This document shows, one piece after another, positions 1 through 9,666 of a stretch of 64,000 bases of DNA. The stretch comes from Maritimibacter fusiformis (GTDB taxonomy: Bacteria; Pseudomonadota; Alphaproteobacteria; Rhodobacterales; Rhodobacteraceae), in assembly GCF_008086115.1 (NCBI RefSeq), contig NZ_VSIY01000003.1:186001-250000 (forward strand), given 5' to 3'. The notes beneath the pieces were generated by a model. It saw nothing but the letters and a program-made list of their open reading frames with translations. It did no database searches and was not told where the DNA came from. Numbering within the stretch: position 1 is the stretch's first letter; the number at the start of each line of letters is the position of its first letter. Position numbers and translations under genes: made by a program.

Positions 1-1469
1 GCGGCCACCGCGACCGAGGCCTGTTCGGCATCGTCGAACGGCAGCACGTCGTCGCCGACGATCTGGCCGGTCTCGTGCCCCTTGCCCGCGATCAGGAGCG
101 CGTCCCCCGCCCCCAGCATGTCGACGCCGCGCAGGATCGCCTCGGCGCGGTCGCCGACCTCGGTGGCTTCGGGGCAGCCGGACATCACCATGGCGCGAAT
201 CGCGGCGGGGTCTTCGGAGCGCGGGTTGTCGTCGGTGACGATGACGATGTCTGCATGCTGTGCCGCCGCCTCGCCCATGCGGGCGCGCTTGGAGCGGTCG
301 CGGTCGCCGCCAGCCCCGAACACCACCACGATCCGGCCCATCACATGCGGGCGAAGTGCGGCCAGCGCGGTGGCCAGCGCATCGGGGGTGTGGGCATAGT
401 CGACGAACACCGCCGCGCCGTTCTCGCGGGTGGCGGCCCATTGCATCCGGCCCCGCACGGTATGAAGCTCGTCGAAGGTGGCGAACACGTCCTCGGGGGC
501 CGAGCCGGCGGCGATCGCCAGCCCGGCGGCCATCAGCACGTTTTCGGCCTGAAAGCCGCCGATCAGGTTCAGCCGCGCCTGTTTGGGCTGGAACTGCCAG
601 TGAAAGCGCAGTTCCTGCCCGGTGGCGCCGAAGCGGCGGTTGACGATGCGCAGCGTCGCGCGCTCGTCCTCGCCGACGGTGATGACCTCCTGCCCGCGCC
701 CCTCGCACAGCCGCGCCAGCGCCCAGCCCTTGGCGTCGTCTATGTTGATCACCGCGATGCCATCCTCGGGCAGCACGCGGGTGAACAGCCCCGCCTTGGC
801 GGCGAAGTAGTCGTCGAAGTTCTCGTGATAATCGAGGTGGTCCTGCGAGAAGTTGGTGAAGCCTGCGGCGGCCAGGCGCACCCCGTCCAGGCGCCGCTGG
901 TCCAGCCCGTGCGAGGAGGCTTCCATCGCGGCGTGGGTCACGCCGTGGTCGGCCATCTCGGCCAGCATCTCGTGCAGGGTGATCGGCTCGGGCGTGGTGT
1001 GGGCCGAGGGCGCGGCGAAGGCGCCTTCGACGCCGGTGGTGCCGATGTTGACCGCAGGCAGGCCCAGCAGCGACCAGATCTGCCGGGTAAAGCTGGCCAC
1101 CGAGGTCTTGCCATTGGTGCCGGTGACGGCCACCATCACTTCGGGCTGCTTGCCGTAGAACAGCGCCGCCGCCCATGCCAGCGCCGCGCGCGGGTCTTCG
1201 GTGACGACCAGCACCGGGTCATGTTCGACGATCAGGTCATGCGCCAGGCGCAGCCCCTCGGGGTCGGTCAGGATCGCGCCCGCGCCCATGCGCAGGGCAT
1301 ACTGGATGAACTCGGCGCCGTGGATGCGGCTGCCGGGAAGGGCGGCGAACAGGTGGCCGGGGCGCACCTTGCGGCTGTCGACCGACAGGCCGGTGATGGC
1401 CGCCTCGCGCTTGCCCCGGGCGGACAGCCCAAGGGCGGCAAGGGTGGTGGTGTCAGCGCGCGCGGTCAT
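1..1469 (-). CDS. murE: MurE, UDP-MurNAc-tripeptide synthetase (partial, C-terminus beyond window)
   Basis: Cytoplasmic Mur ligase that adds meso-diaminopimelate to UDP-MurNAc-L-Ala-D-Glu in peptidoglycan synthesis. The reading frame is open from the ATG at 1469 to the left window edge, so about 489 residues are visible and the last few are missing. The ATP-binding P-loop GTNGKT lies near residues 117-122, and a later DDNPRSEDP segment matches the DAP-specific motif (DNPR) of Gram-negative MurE. The start lies 12 bases beyond the ftsI stop codon, so the two are probably co-transcribed as the end of a mraZ-rsmH-ftsL-ftsI-murE run. Identity is secure; only the C-terminal end is unseen. Confidence 0.95.
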   Translation of the reverse strand, partial: MTARADTTTLAALGLSARGKREAAITGLSVDSRKVRPGHLFAALPGSRIHGAEFIQYALRMGAGAILTDPEGLRLAHDLIVEHDPVLVVTEDPRAALAWAAALFYGKQPEVMVAVTGTNGKTSVASFTRQIWSLLGLPAVNIGTTGVEGAFAAPSAHTTPEPITLHEMLAEMADHGVTHAAMEASSHGLDQRRLDGVRLAAAGFTNFSQDHLDYHENFDDYFAAKAGLFTRVLPEDGIAVINIDDAKGWALARLCEGRGQEVITVGEDERATLRIVNRRFGATGQELRFHWQFQPKQARLNLIGGFQAENVLMAAGLAIAAGSAPEDVFATFDELHTVRGRMQWAATRENGAAVFVDYAHTPDALATALAALRPHVMGRIVVVFGAGGDRDRSKRARMGEAAAQHADIVIVTDDNPRSEDPAAIRAMVMSGCPEATEVGDRAEAILRGVDMLGAGDALLIAGKGHETGQIVGDDVLPFDDAEQASVAVA

Positions 1470-1481
1470 AATCATCCCCGA

Positions 1482-3269
1482 TCAGTTCGAGGTGAGTGTT
1501 ACACCCGTTGGGGTCAGGGGTTCAATCTGCGGCTTGAGGCCCAGCAGCGGCGCCACCCGGCGGATCACCTCGGCGGCGACCGGCACCGCGGTCCAGCCGG
1601 CGGTGCGGCGCGGTTCGCGCCCCGAGGTCATCACCGGCTCGTCCAGCGTCAGCACCAGCACATAGCGCGGGTCGTCGGCGGGAAAGACGCTGGCGAAGGT
1701 GGCGATCACCTTGTCCTCGTAGTAGCCGCCGCCGCGTTCCTTGGGCTTGTCGGCGGTGCCGGTCTTGCCGCCGACCTCGTAGCCGGGCACCTCGCCGAAA
1801 CTCGCGGTGCCACGCGTCACCACCTGGCGCAGCATGTCGCGGGCAATTGCCGAGGTTTCGGGTGAAATGACGCGCGGGCCGCGCTGGATCGGGCCGTCGC
1901 GCACCAGCGTCGGCATCACCCGGGTGCCGCCGTTCACGATGGTGGCATAGGCGGCGGCCAGGTGCAGCGGGCTGGCCGACAGCCCGTGGCCATAGCTGAT
2001 CGTCATGGTCGACAGTTCCGACCAGTTGGCGGGCACCAGCGGTTTCGCCCCCGGCGCCTCGACCAGTTCAAGCCCGGTGGGCGTGGTCAGGCCCAGCGCC
2101 TCGAGAAACGCCCGCTGACGCACCGCGCCAAGCTGCATGGCGATGCGCGCCGTGCCAATGTTCGAGCTTTCCACGATCACGTCGGTCACCGACAGGCGCG
2201 CGCCGTAGTCGTGGAAATCGTTGATGCTGTATTTGCCCCAACGCAGCGGGCCGCGGGTGTCGATCATCGTCTCGGGCGACACCAGCCCGAGGTCGAGGGC
2301 CTGGGCCACGGCGAAGATCTTGAAGGTCGAGCCAAGCTCGTAAAGCCCCTGCACCGCGCGGTTGAACAAGGGGCTGTCGGACGGGTTGCCCTCGACCAGA
2401 GGCGAGGGCCGGTCGTTGGGGTCGAAATCGGGCAGGCTGACCAGGCTGACCACCTCGCCGGTGCGTGCGTCCATCAGGACCGCCGCGGCGCCCTTGGCGT
2501 TCATCATCGTCATGCCGCCGGCCAGCACCCGCTCCACCGCCGCCTGCACGGTCAGGTCGATGGTCAACTGCAACGGCTCACCGGCGCGGGCCGGGTCGCG
2601 CAGGCGGTCGTCGAAGGCCTTTTCGATGCCCGCCACCCCGATCACCTCGGCGGCGTTCACACCCTCCTGCCCGAAGCGCGCGCCGCCCAGCACATGCGCG
2701 GCCAGCGTGCCGTTCGGGTAAAGGCGCATTTCGCGCGGGCCGAACAGAAGCCCCGGCTCGCCGATGTCGAACACCGCCTGTTTCTGCTCGGGGCTGATGC
2801 GTTTCTTGATCCACAGGAATTTGCGCGTGCCGGTGAACCAGCCCAGCAGGCGCTCTTCGTCGAGGTCGGGAAAGATCCGCGCCAGTTCCGCCGCCGCGCG
2901 GGCCGGGTCGACCATCTGCGGCGGCTGGGCGTAAAGCGAATGGGTCACCAGGTTGGTGGCCAGGATGCGGCCGTTGCGGTCGGTGATGTCGGCACGCGCC
3001 GCCGCGATGGCGGCCCCGGCGGCATGGGCGCGCGGCTCGGACGGGTCGGACGAGGCGATGGTGCCCATCTTGACCCCGACCGCCCCGAACGCCAGCGCGA
3101 ACAGCCCGGCCAGCACCACCAGCCGGCTTTCGGCGCGCAGCCGCGCCCGGTCGCGCATGTCCTCGTGGCGGCGATGCTTGTTCTCGCGCTCGATCAGGTC
3201 GGGATTCTCGCCCTTGGCGCGGGCCTCGAGGATGCGCGCCAGCGGGCGCAGGGGAACGCGGGGGCTCAT
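1482..3269 (-). CDS. ftsI: FtsI (PBP3), septal peptidoglycan transpeptidase
   Basis: Bitopic inner-membrane transpeptidase that crosslinks septal peptidoglycan. The 595-residue protein has a basic cytoplasmic N-terminus, one membrane segment near residues 49-68, a dimerization region, and the penicillin-binding domain with all three active-site motifs: STFK at 314-317 (catalytic Ser314), SSN at 368-370 and KTGT at 502-505. I chose the ATG at 3269 because it overlaps the ftsL stop by four bases (ATGA); the frame stays open further upstream, but that extension is ftsL in another frame. Length and motif spacing are normal for class B PBPs. Confidence 0.95.
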   Translation of the reverse strand: MSPRVPLRPLARILEARAKGENPDLIERENKHRRHEDMRDRARLRAESRLVVLAGLFALAFGAVGVKMGTIASSDPSEPRAHAAGAAIAAARADITDRNGRILATNLVTHSLYAQPPQMVDPARAAAELARIFPDLDEERLLGWFTGTRKFLWIKKRISPEQKQAVFDIGEPGLLFGPREMRLYPNGTLAAHVLGGARFGQEGVNAAEVIGVAGIEKAFDDRLRDPARAGEPLQLTIDLTVQAAVERVLAGGMTMMNAKGAAAVLMDARTGEVVSLVSLPDFDPNDRPSPLVEGNPSDSPLFNRAVQGLYELGSTFKIFAVAQALDLGLVSPETMIDTRGPLRWGKYSINDFHDYGARLSVTDVIVESSNIGTARIAMQLGAVRQRAFLEALGLTTPTGLELVEAPGAKPLVPANWSELSTMTISYGHGLSASPLHLAAAYATIVNGGTRVMPTLVRDGPIQRGPRVISPETSAIARDMLRQVVTRGTASFGEVPGYEVGGKTGTADKPKERGGGYYEDKVIATFASVFPADDPRYVLVLTLDEPVMTSGREPRRTAGWTAVPVAAEVIRRVAPLLGLKPQIEPLTPTGVTLTSN

Positions 3270-3613
3270 TGCGGCAACACTCCGGTCACGTCGATGGCAT
3301 CCGAGATCGGCAGCACGGTCTCCTCGCCCGGATAGGCGATCTGGTCGATCCGCCCGAACTGCTCGGGCGCCAGCGGCAACAGGCCCAGCCGGTCGAAATT
3401 CAGCTCGGCCAGGTCGCGCAGCCGGTCTGGGCGGTTGAGATAGGCCCATTCGGCGCGCAGAACCGCCAGTTCCTCGCGCATCCGGCCGATCTGGTGGTTC
3501 AACGCCTCGACCTCGCCCAGCGCCGCCTGGGTCTTGTAGTTCTGGCCATAGGCCCAGTAGCCCAGACCGAACACCGCCAGCGTGGCACTTACCAGAAACA
3601 ACGACCGCATCAT
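3266..3613 (-). CDS. ftsL: FtsL-like division protein
   Basis: Small (115 aa) bitopic protein. A hydrophobic N-terminal segment at about residues 3-20 is followed by a heptad-rich helix at about 30-65 (ALGEVEALNHQIGRMREEL), the usual FtsL layout for pairing with FtsB and activating FtsW/FtsI. FtsL proteins are poorly conserved, so the call leans on size, topology and position between rsmH and ftsI, which is the standard place in the dcw cluster. It starts with two adjacent ATG codons (3613 or 3610) and its stop overlaps the ftsI start, which suggests translational coupling. Confidence 0.85.
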   Translation of the reverse strand: MMRSLFLVSATLAVFGLGYWAYGQNYKTQAALGEVEALNHQIGRMREELAVLRAEWAYLNRPDRLRDLAELNFDRLGLLPLAPEQFGRIDQIAYPGEETVLPISDAIDVTGVLPQ

Positions 3614-3617
3614 CCTG

Positions 3618-4619
3618 TCAGCCTCTCAACACCGGGGCGGGCAGCCCCAGTTTCTCGCGCGCCACCGGGTTGGCGGGCGCATCGGTTCGGGTTGCCACGC
3701 GCAGGCGCGAGCTGCGCGCGCGGGGGTTTTCGGCCAGTTCGTCCTCGTCCGGCCCGATGGCGCGGCGCGGCGTGAGGGTGAAACGCGGCACCTCGGCGGC
3801 GCGTTCGGGGGCATAGCGGCTGCCGCCACCGCCCTCGGAGGCGGCCAGGTGCAGGTAGCGTTTGACCACCCGGTCCTCGAGCGAATGAAACGTCACCACC
3901 GCCAGCCTGCCGCCCGGTCTGAGCGCGCGTTCGGCGGCCTCCAGCCCGGCGGCAAGCTGGCCGAACTCGTCGTTCACCGCGATGCGGATGGCCTGGAAGC
4001 TGCGGGTCGCCGGATGGCTCTGGCCGGGCTTGGGGCGGGGCAGTTGCCGGGCCACGACCTCGGCCAGTTGCAACGTGGTTTCAAAGGGTTGCGTGGTGCG
4101 GGTGCGGGCAATCGCGCGCGCGATGCGGCGCGCGGCACGCTCTTCGCCGTAGTGATAGAGGATGTCGGCCAGATCTTCCTCGTCCATCGTGTTGACGAGG
4201 TCCGCCGCGGTCGGCCCCGCGCGGCTCATCCGCATGTCGAGCGGGCCGTCGCGCATGAAGGAAAAGCCGCGCTGCGCCTCGTCAAGCTGCATCGAGGACA
4301 CGCCGAGATCGAGCACCACACCATCGACCGGCCCGCCGGCGATCTCGTCGAGGTCGGAAAACGTGCCCTCGACCAGCCGCAGCCGGTCGCCATAGGCGCC
4401 CGCCCAGGCCCTGGCCATCTCGAACACGGTCGGGTCGCGGTCGATGCCGATCACCTGATCCGCCCCGGCCTCGAGCAGCCCGCGGGCGTAGCCGCCGGCG
4501 CCGAAAGTGCCATCGACCCAGGTGCCGGTGACCGGCGCCACCGCTGCCAGAAGCGGGCGCAGCAGAACCGGGATGTGGGGATCGGAACGGGGGGAGGTCA
4601 CGCGTGCGTCGGCAGACAT
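3618..4619 (-). CDS. rsmH: RsmH (MraW), 16S rRNA m4C1402 methyltransferase
   Basis: SAM-dependent methyltransferase that modifies N4 of C1402 in 16S rRNA. The 333-residue protein carries the SAM-binding loop GTFGAGGY near residues 36-43, an acidic ribose-binding GIDRDP stretch and the family motif [11 protein letters not shown]. The ATG at 4619 overlaps the mraZ stop by one base (TGATG); a GTG one codon upstream (4622) is a less likely alternative. It sits second in the dcw cluster as usual. The name is secure. Confidence 0.96.
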   Translation of the reverse strand: MSADARVTSPRSDPHIPVLLRPLLAAVAPVTGTWVDGTFGAGGYARGLLEAGADQVIGIDRDPTVFEMARAWAGAYGDRLRLVEGTFSDLDEIAGGPVDGVVLDLGVSSMQLDEAQRGFSFMRDGPLDMRMSRAGPTAADLVNTMDEEDLADILYHYGEERAARRIARAIARTRTTQPFETTLQLAEVVARQLPRPKPGQSHPATRSFQAIRIAVNDEFGQLAAGLEAAERALRPGGRLAVVTFHSLEDRVVKRYLHLAASEGGGGSRYAPERAAEVPRFTLTPRRAIGPDEDELAENPRARSSRLRVATRTDAPANPVAREKLGLPAPVLRG

Positions 4620-5125
4620 CACGCGCCCTCGTCGTCACCGGGCAATAGCGCCAGCGGGTCGAAATCCTCGGGCATCTCGTCGAGCCAGGCCTCGACATTC
4701 TTGCGCTCGACCTCCTCGTAGGTCTCGGGGTTCCAGATCTGGAAGGTGTCGCCGGTGGCGATGAAATAGGCCTCGCCCTCCAGCCCGATCTTCTGGCGCA
4801 GCTTGGCGGGCAGCACCAGCCGCCCGGTCTCGTCCACCGAGGTGGGCAGCGACTCGCCGTGAAACAGGTGCTGGGCGCGGCGCCGCTCGACCGAGCCGCG
4901 CGGCAGTTTCGCGATCTTGCGGTCGACCTCGTCGATCGCCTCCATCGTGTAGCATTCAAGGTATTTGCGGCGGTGGTCGCCATAGACGATCACCATGTTG
5001 GGGGTCAGCCCCTCGGTCCAGTCGGGATCGCCGGCCTCGAGCACACGGCGAAACAGGGCCGGGATCGACACCCTGCCCTTCGCATCCACCTTGTGGAGCC
5101 CCTCGCCTCTGAATACCCTGGCCAC
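4619..5125 (-). CDS. mraZ: MraZ, dcw cluster transcriptional regulator
   Basis: DNA-binding regulator with two AbrB-like MraZ repeats. The first repeat is near residues 10-60 ([16 protein letters not shown]), the second near 90-140 ([19 protein letters not shown]), each with the conserved D.KGR/DETGR turn. Length is 168 aa, slightly longer than E. coli MraZ because of an acidic C-terminal tail. It starts with GTG, preceded by AGGAG about 10 bases upstream. As first gene of the cluster it probably autoregulates the operon, as known for the family; I could not identify a clean set of MraZ operator repeats in the long upstream region. Confidence 0.95.
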   Translation of the reverse strand: MARVFRGEGLHKVDAKGRVSIPALFRRVLEAGDPDWTEGLTPNMVIVYGDHRRKYLECYTMEAIDEVDRKIAKLPRGSVERRRAQHLFHGESLPTSVDETGRLVLPAKLRQKIGLEGEAYFIATGDTFQIWNPETYEEVERKNVEAWLDEMPEDFDPLALLPGDDEGA

Positions 5126-5752
5126 TTTGCGCGGCTCCTGTCTGTCCCTCGTTTGTCGCCCGCCTTAACGAAAACGACGGATTGAGCTGCTGCCACTGCC
5201 CAATCCGCCGCCCTCGTCCCATCTCTGGGTTCGTCCGATCGCAGTCGCCACCTGGGGGGATGTCTGCTCGCGAGTGCGCCGGATCTCTCTTTTGCCGATG
5301 AAAGCGGGGTGCCTGTATGAAACCTGACTTGGGAGATGTTTCGGGGTCTTGCTGCCCCTTGGTTCCCGTCCTCATCGTGGAAACAGGGATGACATGGGAT
5401 TTGATGGTAATCAATACCTTTTTGATCCCAGAACCCACTAGATGAGCGTTTCCAGCACGGCGAAACACAAGAATTTGTGCCAGAATTGCCCTGCCCGCGC
5501 GTAAACCTAGCGGAACGCCGCGCACCACACACAATATATAGCGCGCGCCATCTCGGTCGAAATTTCCCACAAAAATCTGAAAAAAGTTCCGAATTTGCCC
5601 GTTCCGGTCGCGGAATCGCCGCGATTCCCGGCAATTCAGCCCGGATTCACCGGTTTGATTCGGCGATTCATCGGGCTTCGCCCATGATTTCCCATGAGCG
5701 GTGCGCAAAACACCGCCCGGCCCATGGCGTCCCATCCCGTCCCTGAATCGGC
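5126..5752. promoter_or_regulatory. Long intergenic region upstream of mraZ
   Basis: About 630 bases with no convincing gene. Its middle (roughly 5380-5610) is more AT-rich than the surroundings and is the likely promoter region of the mraZ operon on the minus strand, but no single -35/-10 pair stands out. Visible structures are a perfect 7-bp inverted repeat with a 3-base loop at 5612-5628 (GGAATCG/CGATTCC), a 6-bp inverted repeat at 5698-5716 (GCGGTG/CACCGC) that may end the upstream VOC gene, and a 6-bp inverted repeat GGATTG/CAATCC at about 5179-5206 close to the mraZ start. Confidence 0.45.
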
Positions 5753-6208
5753 TCAGGCGCCGCGATAGGCCGCCTCGAGCGTGGCGATGTCGATTTTCGT
5801 CATCTTCAGCATCGCCTCGGTCGCGCGCCGCGCGCCATCCGGGTCCGGCCCGCCGACCGTGGCCACCAGTTGCCGCGGCACCACCTGCCAACTGACCCCG
5901 AAGCGGTCGACGCACCAGCCGCACCGGCTCTCGGCCCCGCCACCCGCGATCAGCGCGGCCCACAGCCGGTCGGTCTCGGCCTGATCCTCGGTCATCACCT
6001 GGATCGAGGCAGCGGGGGTGTGGGTGTAGTGCGGCCCGCCGTTCAGCGCCTGATACGGCGTGCCGGCCAGCGTGAAGTCGATCACCACGGGCGGATGCTC
6101 GGGGTTCGGTGCACCGTCGATCCGCGAGCCGGGGATCAGGCCGGTATAGAAGTGCACGGCCTCGAGATGAGTGCCGTCAAACCACAGACAGGTGCGCACC
6201 TTGGCCAT
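5753..6208 (-). CDS. VOC-fold protein of the PhnB / 3-demethylubiquinone-9 methyltransferase-like family
   Basis: 151-residue single-domain protein of the vicinal oxygen chelate fold. It opens with the typical 'AKVRTCLWFDGTHLEAVHFYT' beta-helix start, has a central FTLAGTPYQALNGGP segment and ends with CGWCVDRFGVSWQVVP followed by a C-terminal 'ATEAMLKMTKIDIATLEAAY' helix, all standard for PhnB-like proteins. No substrate can be assigned; annotations such as glyoxalase or demethylubiquinone methyltransferase for this family are historical. The start at 6208 has GGAGG a few bases upstream. It appears to be a single-gene unit between mraZ and the lipoprotein gene. Confidence 0.85.
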   Translation of the reverse strand: MAKVRTCLWFDGTHLEAVHFYTGLIPGSRIDGAPNPEHPPVVIDFTLAGTPYQALNGGPHYTHTPAASIQVMTEDQAETDRLWAALIAGGGAESRCGWCVDRFGVSWQVVPRQLVATVGGPDPDGARRATEAMLKMTKIDIATLEAAYRGA

Positions 6209-6283
6209 GACATCCTCCAGCCGGACGCCGCATTGAGCCGTGCCGAGCGCGCCCGGTCAAGTGCTGTCGCGCGGGGTCTGGCC

Positions 6284-6889
6284 TCAGCCGGCGGCGCAGT
6301 AGCTCTGGCTCTGCATCCAGGCGCGCATGTCCTCGCGCTTGGTCGAGGAATGGAACGGGCCCCAGTCGGCGGCGACACCGCGCATCCCGGCGCTGACCAC
6401 GCCGTCGCGCGGCACCGTCACGCTCATGATGCGGACCGCGCAGGACAGGTTGGCGTTGCCGTCCTGAAGCGCTGCGCCGGAGCCGGCGGCGCAGCCATAG
6501 TGACGCGCGGTCGCCGGCGAGATCTGCACCAGCCCGAACCAGCGCCCGCCGCCACCGACGGCGCGCGGGTTCCAGGTGCTTTCATGCTTGGCCAGCGTCG
6601 ACAGAAGCCCGGTCCAGAACGCCTTGCGGCCCTCGACATCGGCGCCGCGATAGGCCGGGCACCAGGTGTCGATATCCGCCGGCACTACCGAAACCAGCGC
6701 GCTGCCGTGGCTGTCGAGCGCGGCCAGCGTCGTTTCGGTCCAGGCGTCCGCCCCCGGCAGGGAATCCCAGCGCATCGCCGCATCCTCGGCGGGTGCGTTC
6801 TTGGTGGAATAACGGGTGTCGGTGTCGAAGCTGGCGCAACCCGCGAGGGCGGCGAGCGAAAGCGCGATCAGGCCGGTCTTGAACTGCAT
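6284..6889 (-). CDS. Putative lipoprotein with lysozyme-like (transglycosylase SLT) domain
   Basis: 201-residue predicted lipoprotein. The start at 6889 gives a short signal peptide ending in a lipobox LAGC near residue 18. The mature part contains a lysozyme-like segment: KHESTWNPRAVGGGGRWFGLVQISPATARHYGC, with the catalytic-type Glu in 'HES' and the GLxQISPxTA motif seen in soluble lytic transglycosylases. Several cysteines in the second half could form disulfides in the periplasm. It probably cleaves or binds peptidoglycan. The frame is open 31 codons further upstream, but that extension would bury the signal peptide, so I rejected it. Confidence 0.78.
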   Translation of the reverse strand: MQFKTGLIALSLAALAGCASFDTDTRYSTKNAPAEDAAMRWDSLPGADAWTETTLAALDSHGSALVSVVPADIDTWCPAYRGADVEGRKAFWTGLLSTLAKHESTWNPRAVGGGGRWFGLVQISPATARHYGCAAGSGAALQDGNANLSCAVRIMSVTVPRDGVVSAGMRGVAADWGPFHSSTKREDMRAWMQSQSYCAAG

Positions 6890-7002
6890 GAGTGATCTCG
6901 GGTTGTTTTTGTCAGCGCCGATGGACTGCAATCGCGCCACATGGGCAACCCCGGGGGGCCGCGAAGGCGCGAAATGCGCCATTTCTCGCCCATTCGCGCC
7001 TC

Positions 7003-7031
7003 TTGCCCCCTGCCCGGCCCTGCCCTAGAAC
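7003..7031 (+). promoter_or_regulatory. Likely sigma-70-type promoter of gatB
   Basis: TTGCCC (7003-7008) and TAGAAC (7026-7031) separated by 17 bases, ending about 30 bases before the gatB start codon. Spacing is ideal and the -10 keeps the key TA...  pattern only in part, so this is a sequence-based inference. Confidence 0.5.
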
Positions 7032-7061
7032 GCCACAGACGCACCCAAGGGAGCCCACGCC

Positions 7062-8576
7062 ATGCTCGACCATCTCGCCTTCGAGACCCCGAAACCCACC
7101 CGAATCGCGGGCGCGAAAGAGGATTGGGAGCTTGTCATCGGCATGGAGGTGCACGCCCAGGTCGCCTCCAACGCCAAGCTGTTTTCCGGCGCCTCGACCG
7201 CCTTCGGGGCCGAGCCGAATTCCAACGTCGCCTTCGTCGATGCCGCGATGCCGGGGATGCTGCCGGTGATCAACGAGTTCTGCGTCGAGCAGGCGGTGCG
7301 CACCGGGCTGGGGCTGAAGGCCCGGATCAACCTCTTTTCCGCTTTCGACCGCAAGAACTATTTCTATCCCGACCTGCCGCAGGGCTACCAGATTTCGCAG
7401 CTTTACCACCCGATCGTCGGCGAGGGCGAGGTGATCGTCGACATGGGGCCGGGCGTGGCGCGCCGGGTTCGCATCGAGCGCATCCACCTTGAGCAGGACG
7501 CCGGCAAATCGGTGCATGACATGGACCCCAACATGTCCTTCGTCGACCTCAACCGCACCGGCGTCGCGCTGATGGAAATCGTCAGCCGCCCCGACATTCG
7601 CGGCCCCGAAGAGGCCGCCGCCTATGTCGTCAAGATGCGCCAGATCCTGCGCTATCTGGGCACCTGCGACGGCAACATGCAGAACGGCAACCTGCGTGCC
7701 GATGTCAACGTCTCGGTCTGCCGTCCGGGCGACTACGAGCGTTACCAGGAAACCCAGGATTTCGCCCATCTCGGCACCCGCTGCGAGATCAAGAACATGA
7801 ACTCGATGCGCTTCATCCAGGCGGCGATCGACTATGAGGCGCGCCGCCAGATCGCCATCCTCGAGGATGGCGGCGAGGTGGTGCAGGAAACCCGGCTGTA
7901 TGATCCCGACAAGAACGAGACCCGCTCGATGCGCTCGAAGGAAGAAGCGCACGACTACCGCTATTTCCCCTGCCCCGACCTGTTGCCGCTGGAGATCGAA
8001 CAGGACTGGGTCGATGCCATCGAGGCGAGCCTGCCGGAACTGCCGGACGCCAAGAAGGCGCGGTTCGTGACGGTGTTCGGCCTGTCGGAATATGACGCGG
8101 GCGTGCTGACGGCGGATGTCGAGGCGGCGCATTACTTCGAGAAGGTGGCCGAGGTCGGCGACGGCAAGCTGGCCGCCAACTGGGTCATCAACGAGCTGTT
8201 CGGGCGGCTGAAGAAGGACGACCGCGACATCACCACCTGCCCGATCTCGCCCGAGCACATGGGCGAGATCATCGCGCTGATCAAATCTGGCGACATCTCG
8301 GGCAAGATCGCCAAGGACGTGTTCGAGATCGCCTATACCTCGGGGCGCGCGCCCGCCGAGATCGTCGAGACCGAGGGCATGAAACAGGTCACCGACACCG
8401 GCGCCATCGAGGCCGCCGTGGACGCGGTGATCGCCGACAACCCCGCCCAGGTCGAAAAGGCGCGCGCGAACCCCAAGCTGACGGGCTGGTTCGTCGGCCA
8501 GGTGATGAGGGCCACCGGCGGCAAGGCCAACCCCAAGGCGGTCAACGAGATCGTGGCGGCGAAACTGGGGCTGTAG
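7062..8576 (+). CDS. gatB: GatB, aspartyl/glutamyl-tRNA amidotransferase subunit B
   Basis: Subunit B of the GatCAB amidotransferase, which converts Glu-tRNA(Gln) and/or Asp-tRNA(Asn) to the amide forms. The 504-residue protein shows the family signature GMEVHAQ near residues 27-33, the catalytic-cradle motif ending [18 protein letters not shown], and a C-terminal YqeY/tail domain that binds the tRNA elbow. Length is typical. It stands alone here; gatA and gatC are not adjacent, which is common. A good promoter candidate and an AAGGGA ribosome binding site precede the ATG. Confidence 0.97.
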   Translation: MLDHLAFETPKPTRIAGAKEDWELVIGMEVHAQVASNAKLFSGASTAFGAEPNSNVAFVDAAMPGMLPVINEFCVEQAVRTGLGLKARINLFSAFDRKNYFYPDLPQGYQISQLYHPIVGEGEVIVDMGPGVARRVRIERIHLEQDAGKSVHDMDPNMSFVDLNRTGVALMEIVSRPDIRGPEEAAAYVVKMRQILRYLGTCDGNMQNGNLRADVNVSVCRPGDYERYQETQDFAHLGTRCEIKNMNSMRFIQAAIDYEARRQIAILEDGGEVVQETRLYDPDKNETRSMRSKEEAHDYRYFPCPDLLPLEIEQDWVDAIEASLPELPDAKKARFVTVFGLSEYDAGVLTADVEAAHYFEKVAEVGDGKLAANWVINELFGRLKKDDRDITTCPISPEHMGEIIALIKSGDISGKIAKDVFEIAYTSGRAPAEIVETEGMKQVTDTGAIEAAVDAVIADNPAQVEKARANPKLTGWFVGQVMRATGGKANPKAVNEIVAAKLGL

Positions 8577-8608
8577 AAAACCCCGTCAATCCGGATGGAG
8601 TGACACGC

Positions 8609-9082
8609 ATGTCAGAACCCTTTGTCTCCAGCGTCATGGAGGTCCGGCCCGACTGGATCGACTACAACGGCCATATGAACATGGCCTATTACAACGTCTT
8701 ATTCGACAAGGCGGCGGATGAATTCTACGACCTGATCGGATTCGGCGCGGACTATGCCAGGACCCGCGGGTTCACCACCTACACCGCCGAGTTCCACGTC
8801 TGCTACGTGCGCGAATTGCATCTGGGCGACAAGGTGCGGGTGCAGTCCTGGCTGCTCGACCATGACGAGAAGCGCTTTCACACCTACCAGGAAATCCACC
8901 ACGTCGACGGCTGGCTGTCGGCCACCGGCGAGGCGATGGGGCTGCATGTCGACATGTCCGGCCCCAAGGTCGCGCCGATGCCCGAGGACATCGCGTTGCG
9001 CCTGGCCGACTTCGCCGCGAAACACGGCCATCCCGACCGGCCCGAACGCGCCGGGCGCTCGATCGGGATCGCGCGCAAATAG
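8609..9082 (+). CDS. Thioesterase family protein (hotdog fold)
   Basis: 157-residue hotdog-fold thioesterase. The N-terminal segment RPDWIDYNGHMNMAYYNVLFDKA holds the family motif D-x-N-G-H-x-N with the catalytic-type Asp, and a later HLGDKVRVQSWLLDHDEKRFH matches the second hotdog strand region. The family includes 4-hydroxybenzoyl-CoA-like and carnitine/acyl-CoA thioesterases; the substrate is not predictable. I chose the ATG at 8609 because GGATGGAG lies 8 bases upstream; a GTG at 8600 inside that binding site is unlikely. It follows gatB by about 30 bases and may be co-transcribed. Confidence 0.85.
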   Translation: MSEPFVSSVMEVRPDWIDYNGHMNMAYYNVLFDKAADEFYDLIGFGADYARTRGFTTYTAEFHVCYVRELHLGDKVRVQSWLLDHDEKRFHTYQEIHHVDGWLSATGEAMGLHVDMSGPKVAPMPEDIALRLADFAAKHGHPDRPERAGRSIGIARK

Positions 9083-9173
9083 GCCCGAGATATTGCGTCG
9101 GCGGAAAGCCGCGCCGCAATCCCTTGCAGATGAGGGTTTTTCCGCCACAGGCGTGGTGCATTCAACGGCGCAC

Positions 9174-9204
9174 TTGGACTTTTCGCACGCGAATCTGCTA
9201 GTCT
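9174..9204 (+). promoter_or_regulatory. Possible promoter of the DUF4177-like gene
   Basis: TTGGAC (9174-9179) and TAGTCT (9199-9204) lie 28 bases before the next start codon. The 19-base spacer is longer than ideal, so this is tentative. Confidence 0.3.
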
Positions 9205-9231
9205 CGGGGGCGCTCACAAGGAAACAGACCG

Positions 9232-9663
9232 ATGCAGTTCGAATACAAGGTGGTTCCGGCACCGACCCGGGGCAAGAAGATCAGGGGCCTCAAGTCGCCC
9301 GCCGACCGCTTCGCCAACACGCTTTCGGAGTTGATGAACGAGATGGCGGCGGAAGGCTGGGAATACCAGCGCGCCGACACCCTGCCCTCCGAGGAGCGCG
9401 CCGGGCTGACCGGAAAATCGACGGTGTTCCAGAACGTGCTGGTGTTCCGCCGCGCCGCCGCCGAAGCCGCGCGGAGCACAGACGCCGCCGAGGTCGCCCC
9501 CGAGGATGGCGCGAAAGCGCCGCTGGCCTCGCCGCGTGTCGAGTTCGAACGGGTCGAGCGCACGCCGGCGCCCCGCCTGCCCGGCGCCAGCCACGAGGCC
9601 CCCAAGCACAAGGTTCCCGGCCCCGCCGCGAGCCGCGACAACCGCGACGTTGCCGCCGAGTAG
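9232..9663 (+). CDS. DUF4177-like protein of unknown function
   Basis: 143-residue cytoplasmic protein. The first 75 residues look like a DUF4177 domain: it begins MQFEYKVVPAP, includes LNEMAAEGWEYQRADTLPSEERAG and ends with a strand QNVLVFRR, the compact 'F-E-Y-K...GWE' pattern of that family. The C-terminal half (from about 76) is Ala/Pro-rich and probably disordered. No enzymatic residues are evident. It lies tail to tail with bolA, 3 bases apart. Function unknown. Confidence 0.7.
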   Translation: MQFEYKVVPAPTRGKKIRGLKSPADRFANTLSELMNEMAAEGWEYQRADTLPSEERAGLTGKSTVFQNVLVFRRAAAEAARSTDAAEVAPEDGAKAPLASPRVEFERVERTPAPRLPGASHEAPKHKVPGPAASRDNRDVAAE

Positions 9664-9666
9664 CGG

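Noticed and set aside
75..1865. Long open frame on the plus strand opposite murE and ftsI
   Set aside because: High-GC genomes give long antisense frames; its composition (Gly/Arg/His-rich, no domain) and position opposite certain genes mark it as a shadow. The same applies to long antisense frames elsewhere, such as 1962-3335, 18861-21554 and 44711-46900.
5126..5280. Possible MraZ operator repeats (TGGG boxes) upstream of mraZ
   Set aside because: TGGG occurs twice about 19 bases apart on the minus strand, but not as three evenly spaced boxes with conserved context, so I could not support an operator.
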